In this document: piece after piece, positions 45,901 to 49,312 of the stretch
How positions within the stretch are numbered: the stretch's first letter is position 1
How the letters are laid out: every line of letters starts with the position of its first letter
Assembly (NCBI RefSeq): GCF_905220565.1
Contig: NC_059407.1
Span: 1,612,001-1,676,000, forward strand
Direction: 5' to 3'
DNA: 64,000 nucleotides
Source of the DNA: Melitaea cinxia
Lineage: Eukaryota > Arthropoda > Insecta > Lepidoptera > Nymphalidae
The notes under the pieces: model-generated
What the model was told of the DNA's origin: nothing
Database searches by the model: none
The model's input: the letters and a program-made list of their open reading frames with translations, nothing else
Translations under genes and position numbers: made by a program

Positions 45901-48534
45901 AAAAAACTATTAGCATTCTGCACTTCTTCTTTATATAAACTGTAAGTGTGCGAAATTTCATATTCCTCCGTCGGCGTAATTTTCGTAAAAAGGGGTACGA
46001 AGTTTTTGCTTCACGTATTAATATATAGATACTTTTTATCCTAAGATTCTTAGGGGATCGTAAAGCACGCGTGTTATCACACGACATACCTTTTTTTTTT
46101 CGCTGGAAAATGCCTTTACGCACTGACCCCGCCGCCCTGAAGCGACGAAAGTGTGGGGCTCTTGACGCAGACAGAATGCGCCAGACTACCCACTAAAAAC
46201 CAGCCTGACCTCATCGTCCTAGTGGGATGCCACGAGATCGCGTTAGCATGCACCGCGACGCCCCGAAAACCACGACATACCTACTGTGTGACATGTACTT
46301 CATACACACATACTCTATTCATACATTAATTCGTCTTCATACGTTCATACTCTAGCATTCCAAATGTATTGTTTGCTATGTTGTCATTTATTGTTACAAG
46401 CTCTATTTTGTTGCACGGAATTCCGGATAAACATATCTCAGCCGACTTACTTATAACAACTGTATTTCGATGTTTTTTTCAATATAAGAATCGATCTGGG
46501 ATTTTAGGTTTAAATCCGGGTATCTACTATTTGCATAGAAAGTTTTATCGCAAAGAATTTAGAAACACGATTCTTGTTCGTTTTTTCTTATATTATTCCT
46601 AAACATATATAAATACGACATATTTTCTATATCATGGGTACTATCATTTTGTTTGCACTTTTGTTATAGAAACATATTCCAGATTTATATTAATTACTTA
46701 TGAATTACGAAGACAAAATAATTATTATCTTAACTTGGGGAGGCCTATATTCAGCAGTGGACTGCGATAGGCTGGAGTGAGGTACCATCATCCTGTCCTC
46801 GTAAAATAAACACTTGTACCTTATTAATATTATATGCGTTACATCTTATTTATATCAAAAAATTGATGAAATAATATTATAACTAAAATTCTAGAAAAAC
46901 ATCGAAAATCTCAGAAATATATCTCAACAAACTTACCTGTAATGTTAATACGTAAATCTCTTACTTTGTTAATATTACTAAAACTTCATAACATCAACAC
47001 AAAACTTTAATATTTGGCTGTAAATCTACCAGTATACACAAGCTCACCGGCAACAATGTTATTTGATGTAGGGAATGTATCTTAAGCAAAGTTTGTCTGA
47101 GAACATGAGAATTGTACCAAACAAGGCATGTCGTTCGACAACGCTTGCCTTAAATTTAACACCACAATGACGTATAATTATCTGAGAGAAGATCTTGGAA
47201 TTAACTAGTTTGTGATCATATCAATTCTGTGATTTATAGGAACAAAATGCTGGTCTGGTTGCCTTAATAATTCAGGTACTCATTCCTGTATATGACAGGT
47301 GATAACTCACTCCCAATTCTCTGAGCCCTAGAGGAATAACACATATTCCAAGGCAAGTAACTAGAGTACAAGTAGAGTTTTTGTATCGTTACTGCTTGGT
47401 CAAATTTCTTAGAACGACTTCGGCTACAAATAAGGATAGCATGATTATATTTCTGAACCCTGTACTTCTAAAACAAAATATATTTGTCTCAAATAGTACT
47501 TAACCGAAATGACACAGTTACCGAATTTTATTTTTATATTTATACCTTAGTTTTTTATGGTTATATAAGTGGGCATAGAAAATCTTTGATTTTTCCACAG
47601 TGGTTTTGTTTTTTTTTTTTTTTTTCTTGTAAACAATAAAGTTGTAGGTAATATGATTGTGATATAAGGCATTGATCTTTTACGAGACGTTATATGCTAA
47701 GATTTTTTACTCGTATGTATTACTAGTGGCCCAGACAGACTTCGTTCTATTTAATTGTAATTTTTTTTTAATTTTTTAAATATTTTTTTAATTTTTTTAA
47801 ATTTATTTTTAAGTATTAAAACCTTCCGTGAGTCTTAAGGAACAACAAAAAATAAATTAGCCGAATTGGTCGAGCCATTCTCGAGTTATGCGCTTAGCAA
47901 CATACATTTTTATTTATACCTATAATAAGATATATAGATTATAATTATAATTGGAATACCAATACAAGCGCGAATGCAGTATCGCGCAGTAGTGCGCGAA
48001 TGTGAGTACACGTGAAAATGCTAGAAAAACGAGTAATGTTTGGTAGGAGACTTCTTATTACCCAATAGTCTTATACTCGATTTACGAATAAACATTAAAT
48101 AATTTTTACTAACTAAATTTCAATTACAATATACTTTATATATATTATACTTGTCTTTAATACCTATTTTCTTTTTTGTAATATTTATTTCGTAAAAATC
48201 AATTTTGGAAAAAAACTTTTTGGTATTATATTATTTATTAAATCACATCTCTAGAGAAATAGTGTACATACATCTAATCAAACATAACCGATACCGATAC
48301 GGTAAATCAATTTGACAGTACCTGAGCAATTTGATCAAATCGTCCGAAGAGTTCGTTCAAAGTCTTCACGAGGTCAGAAGCGCTCAACCTCTCTGAGAGG
48401 GGTGTGAAGTTGACGATATCCGCGTACAAGATGCTGACGTTATTGTGACGTTGTACATGCATCTCGTGGAAGCGTGTCTGCTTCGAACTGTCCACACAGG
48501 ATTCCGCCATCTTGAGCATGATGGAACGTTTTAC
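20415..48534 (-). CDS. Ac76E: Adenylyl cyclase, AC2/4/7 (insect Ac76E) type; 21 exons, 5' end missing
   Basis: Membrane adenylyl cyclase, which makes cAMP from ATP under G-protein control. Exons (high to low): 48534-48322, 39837-39710, 38798-38640, 36690-36558, 34452-34257, 34006-33839, 33596-33507 (possible cassette), 32725-32598, 32485-32430, 32355-32194, 31253-31106, 30295-30212, 29991-29878, 29359-29193, 28379-28208, 26219-26154, 25075-24926, 23754-23653, 23208-23091, 22275-22131, 20529-20415. All junctions are GT/AG and all phases agree; the total is 2,814 nt. Visible residues (1 = first residue of the 48.5-kb exon): C1a about 1-211, C1b 212-440, helices 7-12 about 452-670, C2 about 690-930. 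Seen motifs include KILGDCYYCVSG, WGADKPFANI, ENILPAHVA, KIKTIGSTYM and YDIWGNTVNVASRM. The PFANI segment matches the PFAHL region that in mammalian AC2 takes part in G-beta-gamma regulation, and the C1a text is closest to insect Ac76E as I know it. The family is usually about 1,100-1,300 residues, so roughly 350 N-terminal residues (helices 1-6) are missing here. Confidence 0.93.
20590..20870 (+). mobile_element. GCCATC element without the family-X insertion
   Basis: GTGTGTGTCAGCTCCGACGC, AACGCCATCTATCGG, ACAGATGGCGTTAAC and TTTTACTCCTCG match the outer parts of the element at 16361. It sits only 60 bases upstream of the last cyclase exon's acceptor. Confidence 0.8.
21084..21192. repeat. (AT)n microsatellite and MITE-1 end fragment
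   Basis: About 52 bases of AT repeat, then GTGCGTACAAAGTACACATG and TCAGAAGTGAAACTTCT, similar to text at 27985-28025. Confidence 0.85.
21235..21402 (-). repeat. LINE-type 3' tail (AGAGCACTTTC family)
   Basis: It shares CAAATAGGC, AGAGCACTTTCCAATCGTCA, ATTCGGAA, TCTGCAGA and GCAAGAAATTCCG with 44952-45134 and, more weakly, 53640-53785. Confidence 0.7.
21481..22020 (-). mobile_element. Composite of family X plus GCCATC element
   Basis: Minus strand: the left half of the GCCATC element (22020-21830) runs directly into a full family-X copy with a (ATG)n tail at 21481. The junction (CTCATATATTTTCATGT) is identical to that at 16618-16632, but the right half of the GCCATC element is absent here. 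Confidence 0.8.
22021..22104 (-). repeat. Family-X 5' fragment next to a splice donor
   Basis: GTGTGGCTACGGTACTAAAG to AAGAGGTGACTAAAGGAT on the minus strand, starting about 26 bases after the donor of the exon at 22131. Confidence 0.8.
22131..22275 (-). CDS. Ac76E: Adenylyl cyclase exon: C2 catalytic strand
   Basis: 145 nt, phase 1 in and 2 out, encoding GLSHGPVIAGVVGAQKPQYD, then IWGNTVNVASRMDSTGLMGR. It contains the adenine-binding Asp (QYDIW) and the Asn and Arg that stabilise the transition state (NVASR). The acceptor is TCCACCAG and the donor CTAA|GTATGG. A truncated family-X retroposon starts about 26 bases after the donor. Confidence 0.97.
22276..22717. other. Intron, nothing recognised
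   Basis: AT-rich intron sequence. The minus open frame at 22589-22840 overlaps MITE-1 and is not a gene. Confidence 0.4.
22718..22946 (-). mobile_element. MITE-1 copy
   Basis: GAAGGAAAACTTCTGTACG to GCAGAAGTTTTACTTCAGTC, opposite orientation to the copy at 18485. Confidence 0.85.
23091..23208 (-). CDS. Ac76E: Adenylyl cyclase exon: C2, QEHA-equivalent region
   Basis: 118 nt, phase 0 in and 1 out, encoding DGNSKEEHTVAILVEFAIAL, then MTILDQINRESFQRFKLRI. SKEEH lies where AC2 has its QEHA segment, a proposed G-beta-gamma contact; only part of that motif is kept. The acceptor is ATTTTTCAG and the donor ATAG|GTGAGA. Confidence 0.96.
23262..23508 (+). repeat. Family-Y repeat, near full length
   Basis: TAGGGCACAGCAGGAAACTT, GGAGCAGCCCGACTGGGG, CAGTATTGTGTTCCTG and CAGGTGAGCCGTACGCTTG. 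Confidence 0.88.
23653..23754 (-). CDS. Ac76E: Adenylyl cyclase exon: C2, adenine-binding lysine
   Basis: 102 nt, phase 0 at both ends, encoding LLLKPKFSGIEKIKTIGSTY, then MIASGLRPGKEEQI. The second Lys of KIKTIGS matches the adenine-contacting lysine of C2. The acceptor is TATCTAAAG and the donor ATT|GTAAGT. Confidence 0.97.
23825..24228 (+). mobile_element. MITE-2 copy with ACCGACTTCAA inverted ends
   Basis: AAAACCGACTTCAATTA at 23844 is mirrored by TTTGAAGTCGGTTAAAAACG at 24206. Inside are CATCATCAGATCCTAGTTTC and TATCAAAATCGGTTTATAAA. Other copies at 25205-25530, 52725-52925 and 62160-62265. Confidence 0.82.
24305..24660 (+). repeat. Metulj-like tRNA SINE, full length
   Basis: Body 24312-24653 between TAATTTG duplications (24305-24311 and 24654-24660). 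A box GCGTTGGCGCAGCGGTCA and B box GGGTTCGATCCCCGC are intact. Confidence 0.9.
24727..24896 (+). mobile_element. MITE-1 copy, shortened
   Basis: TGTGCTTTAGACCACACGAC to GTAGTTTTACTTCAATTA; it stops about 30 bases from the donor of the exon at 24926. Confidence 0.82.
24926..25075 (-). CDS. Ac76E: Adenylyl cyclase exon: C2 core
   Basis: 150 nt, phase 0 at both ends. It encodes YSSIAVMFASIPNYKEFYDE, then GLECLRLLNEIICDFDK. As in all C2 halves, the C1 metal-binding Asp is absent (VMFASI in place of ILYADI). The acceptor is GTCTTACAG and the donor TAAG|GTATCA. A MITE-1 copy begins about 30 bases after the donor. Confidence 0.97.
25205..25530 (+). mobile_element. MITE-2 copy
   Basis: TGTTTGCTAGCAAACG, AAACCGACGTCAATTACATC and the mirrored TTTTTGAAGTCGGTTAAAA. 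Confidence 0.82.
25531..26026. other. Intron; short tandem duplication at about 25646-25702
   Basis: TATAGGCAAAAGTGGATCTT is repeated 37 bases on with one change. Otherwise AT-rich and unrecognised. Confidence 0.55.
26028..26138 (-). repeat. Family-X fragment with 12-bp target duplication
   Basis: An 87-bp piece (26040-26126) of the family-X tail region is bounded by perfect TAAAATGGTAGT copies at 26028-26039 and 26127-26138. It is a clear retroposition event in the sense direction of the cyclase gene. Confidence 0.9.
26154..26219 (-). CDS. Ac76E: Adenylyl cyclase exon: start of C2
   Basis: 66 nt, phase 0 at both ends, encoding ILLENILPAHVAQHFLTSVA plus SK, the invariant opening of C2. The acceptor is TTAATTTCAG and the donor CAAG|GTATTG. 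A retroposon fragment flanked by a 12-bp duplication sits 15 bases downstream of the donor. Confidence 0.96.
26520..26980 (-). pseudogene. LINE reverse-transcriptase C-terminal fragment
   Basis: The minus frame encodes SSLNPNYIFVPFAVEALGPW and AGAFFAQRISIAIQRGNAAS, then ILGTIPRG. This FVPxAVExLGPW...QRxSxAIQRGN text closes the ORF of a LINE class seen in many invertebrates. Only about 130 residues remain. A second, shorter copy is at 48620-48716 in the same orientation. Confidence 0.78.
27045..27325 (-). repeat. Chimeric SINE: Metulj-like tail with a different head
   Basis: The tail and body match the Metulj-like copies (TCAGCCTGTAATATCCCACT; GGACCGACGGTTTAACGTGC). The promoter end is different (minus strand: CGTGTCGGCGCCGCCTAAAC then GCAGGTTCGACTCCCGC). 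Confidence 0.75.
27625..27800 (-). repeat. LINE 3' tail with (TAA)n end
   Basis: Minus strand: CTGGAAGAGATCGCTCTTTC, GCGATAAGACCGCC, TTTCTCTGTTG, GGTGTACAATAAAGAG and a (TAT)n tail. This fits a target-primed LINE 3' end. Confidence 0.78.
27898..28065. repeat. (AT)n microsatellite and MITE-1-like fragment
   Basis: AT repeat at 27898-27927, then GTGCGTACAAAGTACACATG and TCAGAAGTGAAACTTCTCTG, nearly identical to 21140-21180. Confidence 0.75.
28208..28379 (-). CDS. Ac76E: Adenylyl cyclase exon: helix 12 and start of C2
   Basis: 172 nt, phase 2 in and 0 out. It encodes helix 12 (AAKAGLVLVFLALLLHILDR) and the linker WKDKLKFEQEEVETMRGINK, which leads into the C2 half. The acceptor is TTTTTTACAG and the donor TAAG|GTGTTG, a weaker match than its neighbours. 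Confidence 0.94.
28380..28815. other. Intron, nothing recognised
   Basis: AT-rich intron without repeats shared elsewhere in the window. Confidence 0.4.
28822..29168 (-). repeat. Family-X retroposon, full length
   Basis: (ATG)n tail of about eight units at 28822, complete body and 5' end GTGCTGTGTGGCTACGGTAC at 29168, only 24 bases from the donor of the exon at 29193. Confidence 0.9.
29193..29359 (-). CDS. Ac76E: Adenylyl cyclase exon: helices 10 and 11
   Basis: 167 nt, phase 0 in and 2 out. It encodes two hydrophobic segments (SVLTLASISVFLRAGFVL; FLMLLTLIEHITLFAYAELF). The acceptor is TTACTTTCAG and the donor ACGA|GTGAGT. A sense-oriented family-X retroposon begins about 24 bases beyond this donor. 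Confidence 0.93.
29423..29695 (-). repeat. Family-Y repeat, near full length
   Basis: ACAAGCGTACGGCTCACCTG, GCGCGTTGCCGACCCTAT, AATACTGCATGAAAACAG and CAGTCGGGCTGCTCCAGAT, in minus orientation. Confidence 0.88.
29878..29991 (-). CDS. Ac76E: Adenylyl cyclase exon: large outer loop
   Basis: 114 nt, phase 0 at both ends. It encodes FQAYIIQEFPSESRSNISIL, then NGTAITDMPLYIDVDSAP. It has two N-glycosylation sequons (NIS and NGT), as expected for the outer loop between helices 9 and 10, which is glycosylated in known cyclases. The donor is CCT|GTAAGT. Confidence 0.9.
30212..30295 (-). CDS. Ac76E: Adenylyl cyclase exon: helix 9
   Basis: 84 nt, phase 0 at both ends. It encodes VVANNCYIRL and helix 9 (TMFVISVLLISTCAVINL). 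The acceptor is ATTTTTCAG with a second AG seven bases later; the donor is TTTG|GTAATT. Confidence 0.9.
30296..30834. other. Intron; (TTA)n tract at 30535-30553
   Basis: AT-rich with a short trinucleotide repeat; no gene seen. Confidence 0.5.
30836..31070 (+). mobile_element. MITE-1 copy, full length
   Basis: GTGTGCTTTAGACCACACG, TAGATATACGAAACGTAACT, CACTCGATCACACTTTTCG and GAAGTTTAACTTCAAC. It ends 36 bases from the donor of the exon at 31106. Confidence 0.88.
31106..31253 (-). CDS. Ac76E: Adenylyl cyclase exon: helix 8 and start of outer loop
   Basis: 148 nt, phase 2 in and 0 out. It encodes helix 8 (SFGPTLITLLVFVYLSW), an acidic stretch (DGILLSDVPDDLYVDNCS) and KPGQ. I chose donor CAA|GTAGGT because it pairs in phase with the first AG of the next exon. 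An alternative donor 14 bases earlier (GCA|GTAAGC) would pair in phase with a second AG seven bases into the next exon; using both alternatives removes seven codons. Confidence 0.85.
31321..31575 (-). repeat. Family-Z SINE fragments
   Basis: TATTCGGTCTCAGCGACCG at 31327 and CACATTAGGAAATTCTAAAC to CGACCGTTCCAGCGGGGATC at 31473-31570 match the ends and core of the copies at 34488 and 45590, with deletions in the tRNA-like part. Confidence 0.65.
31576..32193. other. Intron, nothing recognised
   Basis: AT-rich; contains a small ATCATCATGATG palindrome near 31685. No gene or named repeat. Confidence 0.4.
32194..32355 (-). CDS. Ac76E: Adenylyl cyclase exon: helix 7
   Basis: 162 nt, phase 2 in and 2 out. 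It encodes a charged approach (FKNREQERQYRNQADAQFK) and then membrane helix 7 (YYVACAAALFVLLAFIQLL). The acceptor is CAAATTTCAG and the donor CTAA|GTAAGT. Confidence 0.93.
32430..32485 (-). CDS. Ac76E: Adenylyl cyclase exon: short C1b exon
   Basis: 56 nt, phase 0 in and 2 out, encoding SLAMIEQHLLPQRTCCDY. The acceptor is TCGTTTTAG and the donor ACAG|GTAATT. It is too short to recognise alone, but its phase fits both neighbours and the RxCC text resembles the corresponding C1b segment of AC2. Confidence 0.87.
32598..32725 (-). CDS. Ac76E: Adenylyl cyclase exon: C1b with PFAHL-like motif
   Basis: 128 nt, phase 1 in and 0 out. It encodes KMTKYVECWGADKPFANIT, aligning with the ESWGAAKPFAHL segment of AC2-type enzymes, and then LAKNIGIS. 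This motif is the main reason for placing the gene in the AC2/4/7 group rather than with AC1/rutabaga or AC8/Ac78C. The acceptor is CAATTTTAG and the donor TCA|GTAAGT. Confidence 0.93.
32943..33212 (-). repeat. Family-Y repeat, near full length
   Basis: CGGCAAACAAGCGTACGGCT, GTTGCCGACCCAATC, CAGTATTATTTAGCTGTG and GGAAATTCCTGCTGTGCCCT. Confidence 0.88.
33507..33596 (-). CDS. Ac76E: Candidate cassette exon of adenylyl cyclase C1b
   Basis: 90 nt, phase 1 at both ends, open throughout (ELDTETSPVPKDIVQPFY, then LRMLSTMSVESL). The acceptor follows a strong pyrimidine tract (TTTGTTCTTCAG) and the donor is TTAA|GTTAGT. An in-frame TAG sits just after the donor, so the exon must end at GTTAGT or at an earlier GTACTA that would give a 66-nt version, also in phase. 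The exons on either side also join in frame without it, so it may be alternative. No homologue was recalled for this peptide. Confidence 0.55.
33839..34006 (-). CDS. Ac76E: Adenylyl cyclase exon: C1b linker, second part
   Basis: 168 nt, phase 1 in and 1 out. It encodes low-complexity linker text with RRASVKVDG (a PKA-like RRxS site), DNNNAASPGEALGNGVVV and KPKSRSGSIIGAISP. The acceptor is AAATTTCAG and the donor ACAG|GTAATT. The RRAS site invites the idea of feedback by PKA, but that is inference from a short motif. Confidence 0.87.
34257..34452 (-). CDS. Ac76E: Adenylyl cyclase exon: C1b linker, first part
   Basis: 196 nt, phase 0 in and 1 out. It encodes a Ser/Pro-rich cytoplasmic linker (RLGISENGRLSVCTVD, SPTKPKENISPCPSQ, VESMRNAGG). 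C1b is poorly conserved in this family, so the assignment rests on the open frame, the good splice sites (ACATTTCAG; GGAG|GTAAGA) and matching phases. The many Ser/Thr-Pro pairs could be phosphorylation sites. A family-Z SINE lies 35 bases upstream of the acceptor. Confidence 0.88.
34488..34665 (-). repeat. Family-Z tRNA-like SINE
   Basis: Minus strand: CGTTCCATAGCTTAATTGGC, then GCAGGTTCGATCCCCGCTGG. The short AT-rich tail ends with CTAAACAATTTC. It inserted just upstream of the exon at 34257. Confidence 0.82.
34666..36330. other. Intron, no gene seen
   Basis: About 1.6 kb of AT-rich intron with no recognised repeat or open frame. Confidence 0.4.
36335..36462 (+). repeat. Family-Y repeat, truncated
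   Basis: AAAATATGGAGCAGCCGGAC, GACCTTACAGAAGACCACAG and CCAGAGCTCCTAGGGGGATC. Confidence 0.8.
36558..36690 (-). CDS. Ac76E: Adenylyl cyclase exon: end of C1a
   Basis: 133 nt, phase 2 in and 0 out. It encodes RVHITKSTMLQLGGKFEVE and then the DGASREGYL, KVETYLIVPPK end of C1a. The acceptor is TCTTCTTACAG and the donor AAAG|GTAAGT. Confidence 0.95.
36905..37078 (+). pseudogene. LINE reverse-transcriptase C-terminal tail
   Basis: It encodes GWMRIAEDRD and then, after a small shift, the EAYVQQW-type end over GAGGCCTATGTCCAGCAGTG; it finishes with a (CTGA)n tail. The end of this LINE's coding region is the same text that forms the tail of family X. Confidence 0.75.
37079..38580. other. Intron, no gene seen
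   Basis: AT-rich intron; no shared repeat or open frame recognised. Confidence 0.4.
38640..38798 (-). CDS. Ac76E: Adenylyl cyclase exon: C1a, nucleotide-binding segment
   Basis: 159 nt, phase 2 in and 2 out. It encodes REATGFNVDMRIGIHTGNVL, then CGVLGLRKWQFDVWSDDVTL and ANHMESGGIAG, the most conserved stretch of C1. The acceptor is TTTACAG and the donor GCTGG|GTAAGT. A plus-oriented family-X retroposon lies about 95 bases upstream of the acceptor. Confidence 0.96.
38893..39222 (+). repeat. Family-X retroposon, full length, antisense to the cyclase
   Basis: Starts TGTATGGCTACAGCAG and ends AGGCTGAAG then (TGA)n. It is the only near-complete X copy inside the gene in the antisense direction apart from that at 42665. 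Confidence 0.88.
39508..39675 (+). mobile_element. MITE-1 copy, internally shortened
   Basis: CTTTAGACCACACGTCTGAA, CGCCTCGCCCGATCACACC and AAGAAGTTTTATTTCAATA. It stops about 36 bases from the donor of the exon at 39710. Confidence 0.85.
39710..39837 (-). CDS. Ac76E: Adenylyl cyclase exon: C1a core
   Basis: 128 nt, phase 0 in and 2 out. It begins ENQCMRIKILGDCYYCVSGL, giving the second metal-binding Asp in the LGD motif, and continues with SRPNHAYNCVNMGLQMIEAI. The acceptor is TTATTTTTAG and the donor AAG|GTATGA. The upstream intron is 8.5 kb. A MITE-1 copy begins about 36 bases downstream of the donor. Confidence 0.95.
39838..40490. other. Intron, nothing recognised
   Basis: AT-rich. Two short inverted pieces (CAGTTGTCCAACATAG and GTGGACAACTG near 40258-40283) form a small hairpin. 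Confidence 0.5.
40492..40932 (-). mobile_element. Helitron-like non-autonomous element
   Basis: Read on the minus strand it begins ATCTATACTAATATTATAAA and ends with GGGCACGGCTCGGCTAGTTT, a CTAGT end preceded by a GC-rich hairpin, as in lepidopteran Helitron-type elements. No coding sequence. Internal GCCATC motifs occur (GATAGATGGCGCTAG). Confidence 0.72.
41584..41618. repeat. Perfect 15-bp stem hairpin with T-run
   Basis: AAAAAAAGCACGAGT, loop ATGTA, then ACTCGTGCTTTTTTT. It looks like a bacterial terminator but lies in a eukaryotic intron. Confidence 0.95.
42050..42142. repeat. Imperfect inverted repeat, GC-rich centre
   Basis: GTCATTGCAACTTGTTCCGAC (in two parts: GTCATTGCAA, TTCCGAC) is mirrored by GTCGGAACTCTTTGCAATGA. 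The centre reads CAACCCTCGCCTTCGGTTG and CACCTCGGCTCGGGT. Probably a short MITE. Confidence 0.75.
42442..42664 (+). other. Unassigned GC-richer open frame
   Basis: An open plus frame after CTTTCTATAG encodes ENVPVNARNDCNTLCIVPHK, then GRRERSLDIIDNVTERRD. It is GC-richer than the intron around it and is cut off by a family-X insertion at 42665. I do not recognise it; it could be a TE relic, and there is no evidence of expression. Confidence 0.3.
42665..43000 (+). repeat. Family-X retroposon, full length
   Basis: TGTGAGGCTACGGCACC to CAATAGGCTGGAATGATGAT with a (GAT)n tail. Confidence 0.9.
43001..43477. other. Intron, unrecognised
   Basis: A patch at 43120-43270 (GCCGCCATATTGAGAGCACG; CAATGCCCGTGACG) is GC-richer but not in an open frame. 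Confidence 0.35.
43478..43680 (+). repeat. Family-T tRNA-like SINE with (TG)n
   Basis: CTAGCCCGTCGGCGCAGTTT head and GTAGGTTCGATTCCCACCCC box. The tail CTGTTACCTATAAAACAAGC runs into GTGTGTGTGTGTGTGT. Confidence 0.82.
43790..43862 (-). repeat. Family-Y fragment
   Basis: AGGTACTTCCCCAGTCGGG and GAGCAGGATGTTTCCTACTG, minus orientation. Confidence 0.7.
43863..44758. other. Intron, no gene seen
   Basis: AT-rich intron without recognised repeats. Confidence 0.4.
44759..45212. mobile_element. MITE-3 interrupted by a LINE-type 3' tail
   Basis: Inverted ends GGGGTCATTCAAGTATTAC (44761) and GTAATACTTGAATGACTCC (45188) bound the unit. The AGAGCACTTTC-type tail (44952-45134) is inserted within it, flanked by GATTTTC at 44945-44951 and 45128-45134. 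Confidence 0.82.
45590..45765 (-). repeat. Family-Z SINE with complete tRNA-like cloverleaf
   Basis: The minus strand of 45639-45708 folds as a tRNA: acceptor GTTCCA/TGGAGC, anticodon stem CCGAC/GTCGG with loop ACGGTCA (GGT, Thr), T arm GCGGG TTCGATC CCCGC. Base 33 is C instead of the near-universal U, and an AT-rich SINE tail with repeats follows, so it is a SINE head rather than a working tRNA gene. Confidence 0.82.
45815..46085. repeat. Repeat-like segment (CGTAAAAAGGGGTACGAAG)
   Basis: TTTCATATTCCTCCGTCGGC, TTTTCGTAAAAAGGGGTACG and TTTTGCTTCACGTATTAATA resemble a common lepidopteran interspersed repeat as I remember it; there is no second copy in the window to confirm. Confidence 0.45.
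46090..46275. repeat. GC-rich segment, probable LINE 3' region
   Basis: It is much GC-richer than its surroundings (CGCACTGACCCCGCCGCCCT; ACCGCGACGCCCCGAAAAC) with no open frame or splice sites. Likely TE-derived. Confidence 0.4.
46276..47600. other. Intron, no gene; family-X tail fragment at 46735-46785
   Basis: AT-rich. The only recognised item is GGGGAGGCCTATATTCAGCA to GATAGGCTGGAGTGAGG, a decayed retroposon tail. The plus open frame at 46369-46602 has no support. Confidence 0.5.
47730..47940. repeat. Helitron-like/interspersed repeat fragment
   Basis: ACTAGTGGCCCAGACAGACT, CCTTCCGTGAGTCTTAAGG and GGTCGAGCCATTCTCGAGTT recall a common lepidopteran repeat; it is single-copy in this window. 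Confidence 0.5.
48322..48534 (-). CDS. Ac76E: Adenylyl cyclase exon: start of visible C1a
   Basis: 71 codons, phase 0 at both ends. The acceptor is TTTGTTTCAG and the donor CAG|GTACTG. It carries VSILYADIVNFTPL, whose first Asp is the metal-binding Asp of the C1 half, followed by LNELFGRFDQIAQ. The segment before it (KRSIMLKMAESC) corresponds to the stretch just after the LLSVxPxxIA helix in related cyclases; that helix must be on an upstream exon I did not find. A truncated LINE fragment ends about 70 bases upstream of the acceptor. Confidence 0.95.
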
Positions 48535-48599
48535 CTGAAACAAAAAAAATATATTATTACTAAAAATTTTAGACTATTATACATCTTTACAATCCAAAA

Positions 48600-48716
48600 C
48601 TTAAGCACTAAATGTTTATAAAACGTTGCGGTATCAATTCTGTGTGCGTGGAGTGACGAGAATGCTGGTAGCATTTCCCCGTTAAATCGCCATGCCGATT
48701 CTCTGGGCAAAGAAGA
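48600..48716 (-). pseudogene. Short LINE C-terminal fragment
   Basis: The minus frame resembles FFAQRIGMAI and RGNA text of the longer copy at 26520-26980, with an internal stop. It lies 70 bases upstream of the cyclase exon at 48322. Confidence 0.6.
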
Positions 48717-49187
48717 AAATTTGAAAAAATTTAAACTTCATTAAGCTTATAATTTGCAACTTTATAATTATTTAGTTTGTTTCTATCATATTTGTATAGG
48801 ATGATAATTAATTAGGATACAAAACCTTCTGTTTTTATGTAATAACAAAGTACCATCTGTAACAAATATAGCGATCATAATTTACTACATTTAAAATAAT
48901 GAAAACGGTCTAAGCGGAGTGAGATACGAGTCGGATTATTGAGAATATTTAATACAATAGATTTAATAGATTATCAGCATAGATATAATAGATTATCAGC
49001 ATGTAAATAAATCACCAATACTTAGTAGTAACAATGGGAATTAAATGACAATCAAGTCTCGTATGGTGAAGAATCTCTAAATAAAACACTTAGGGATATA
49101 AAGATTTCTTTAAGACTTCTTCTTAAATTAAATTTAAGACGATTTTACTATTCATTTTGTCGTTGATTTTTTTTTTATGTCACTAGG

Positions 49188-49312
49188 TCGGCAAACAAGC
49201 GTACGGCTCACCTGATGGTAAGCGATTACCGTAGCTTATAGACACCTGCAACACCAGAAGCATCGCAAGCGCGTTGCCGACCCAATCCCCAATCCCCCTA
49301 GGAGCATGGATG
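49188..49312 (-). repeat. Family-Y repeat, truncated
   Basis: GGCAAACAAGCGTACGGCTC, CGCAAGCGCGTTGCCGACCC and ATCCCCCTAGGAGC. Confidence 0.85.
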
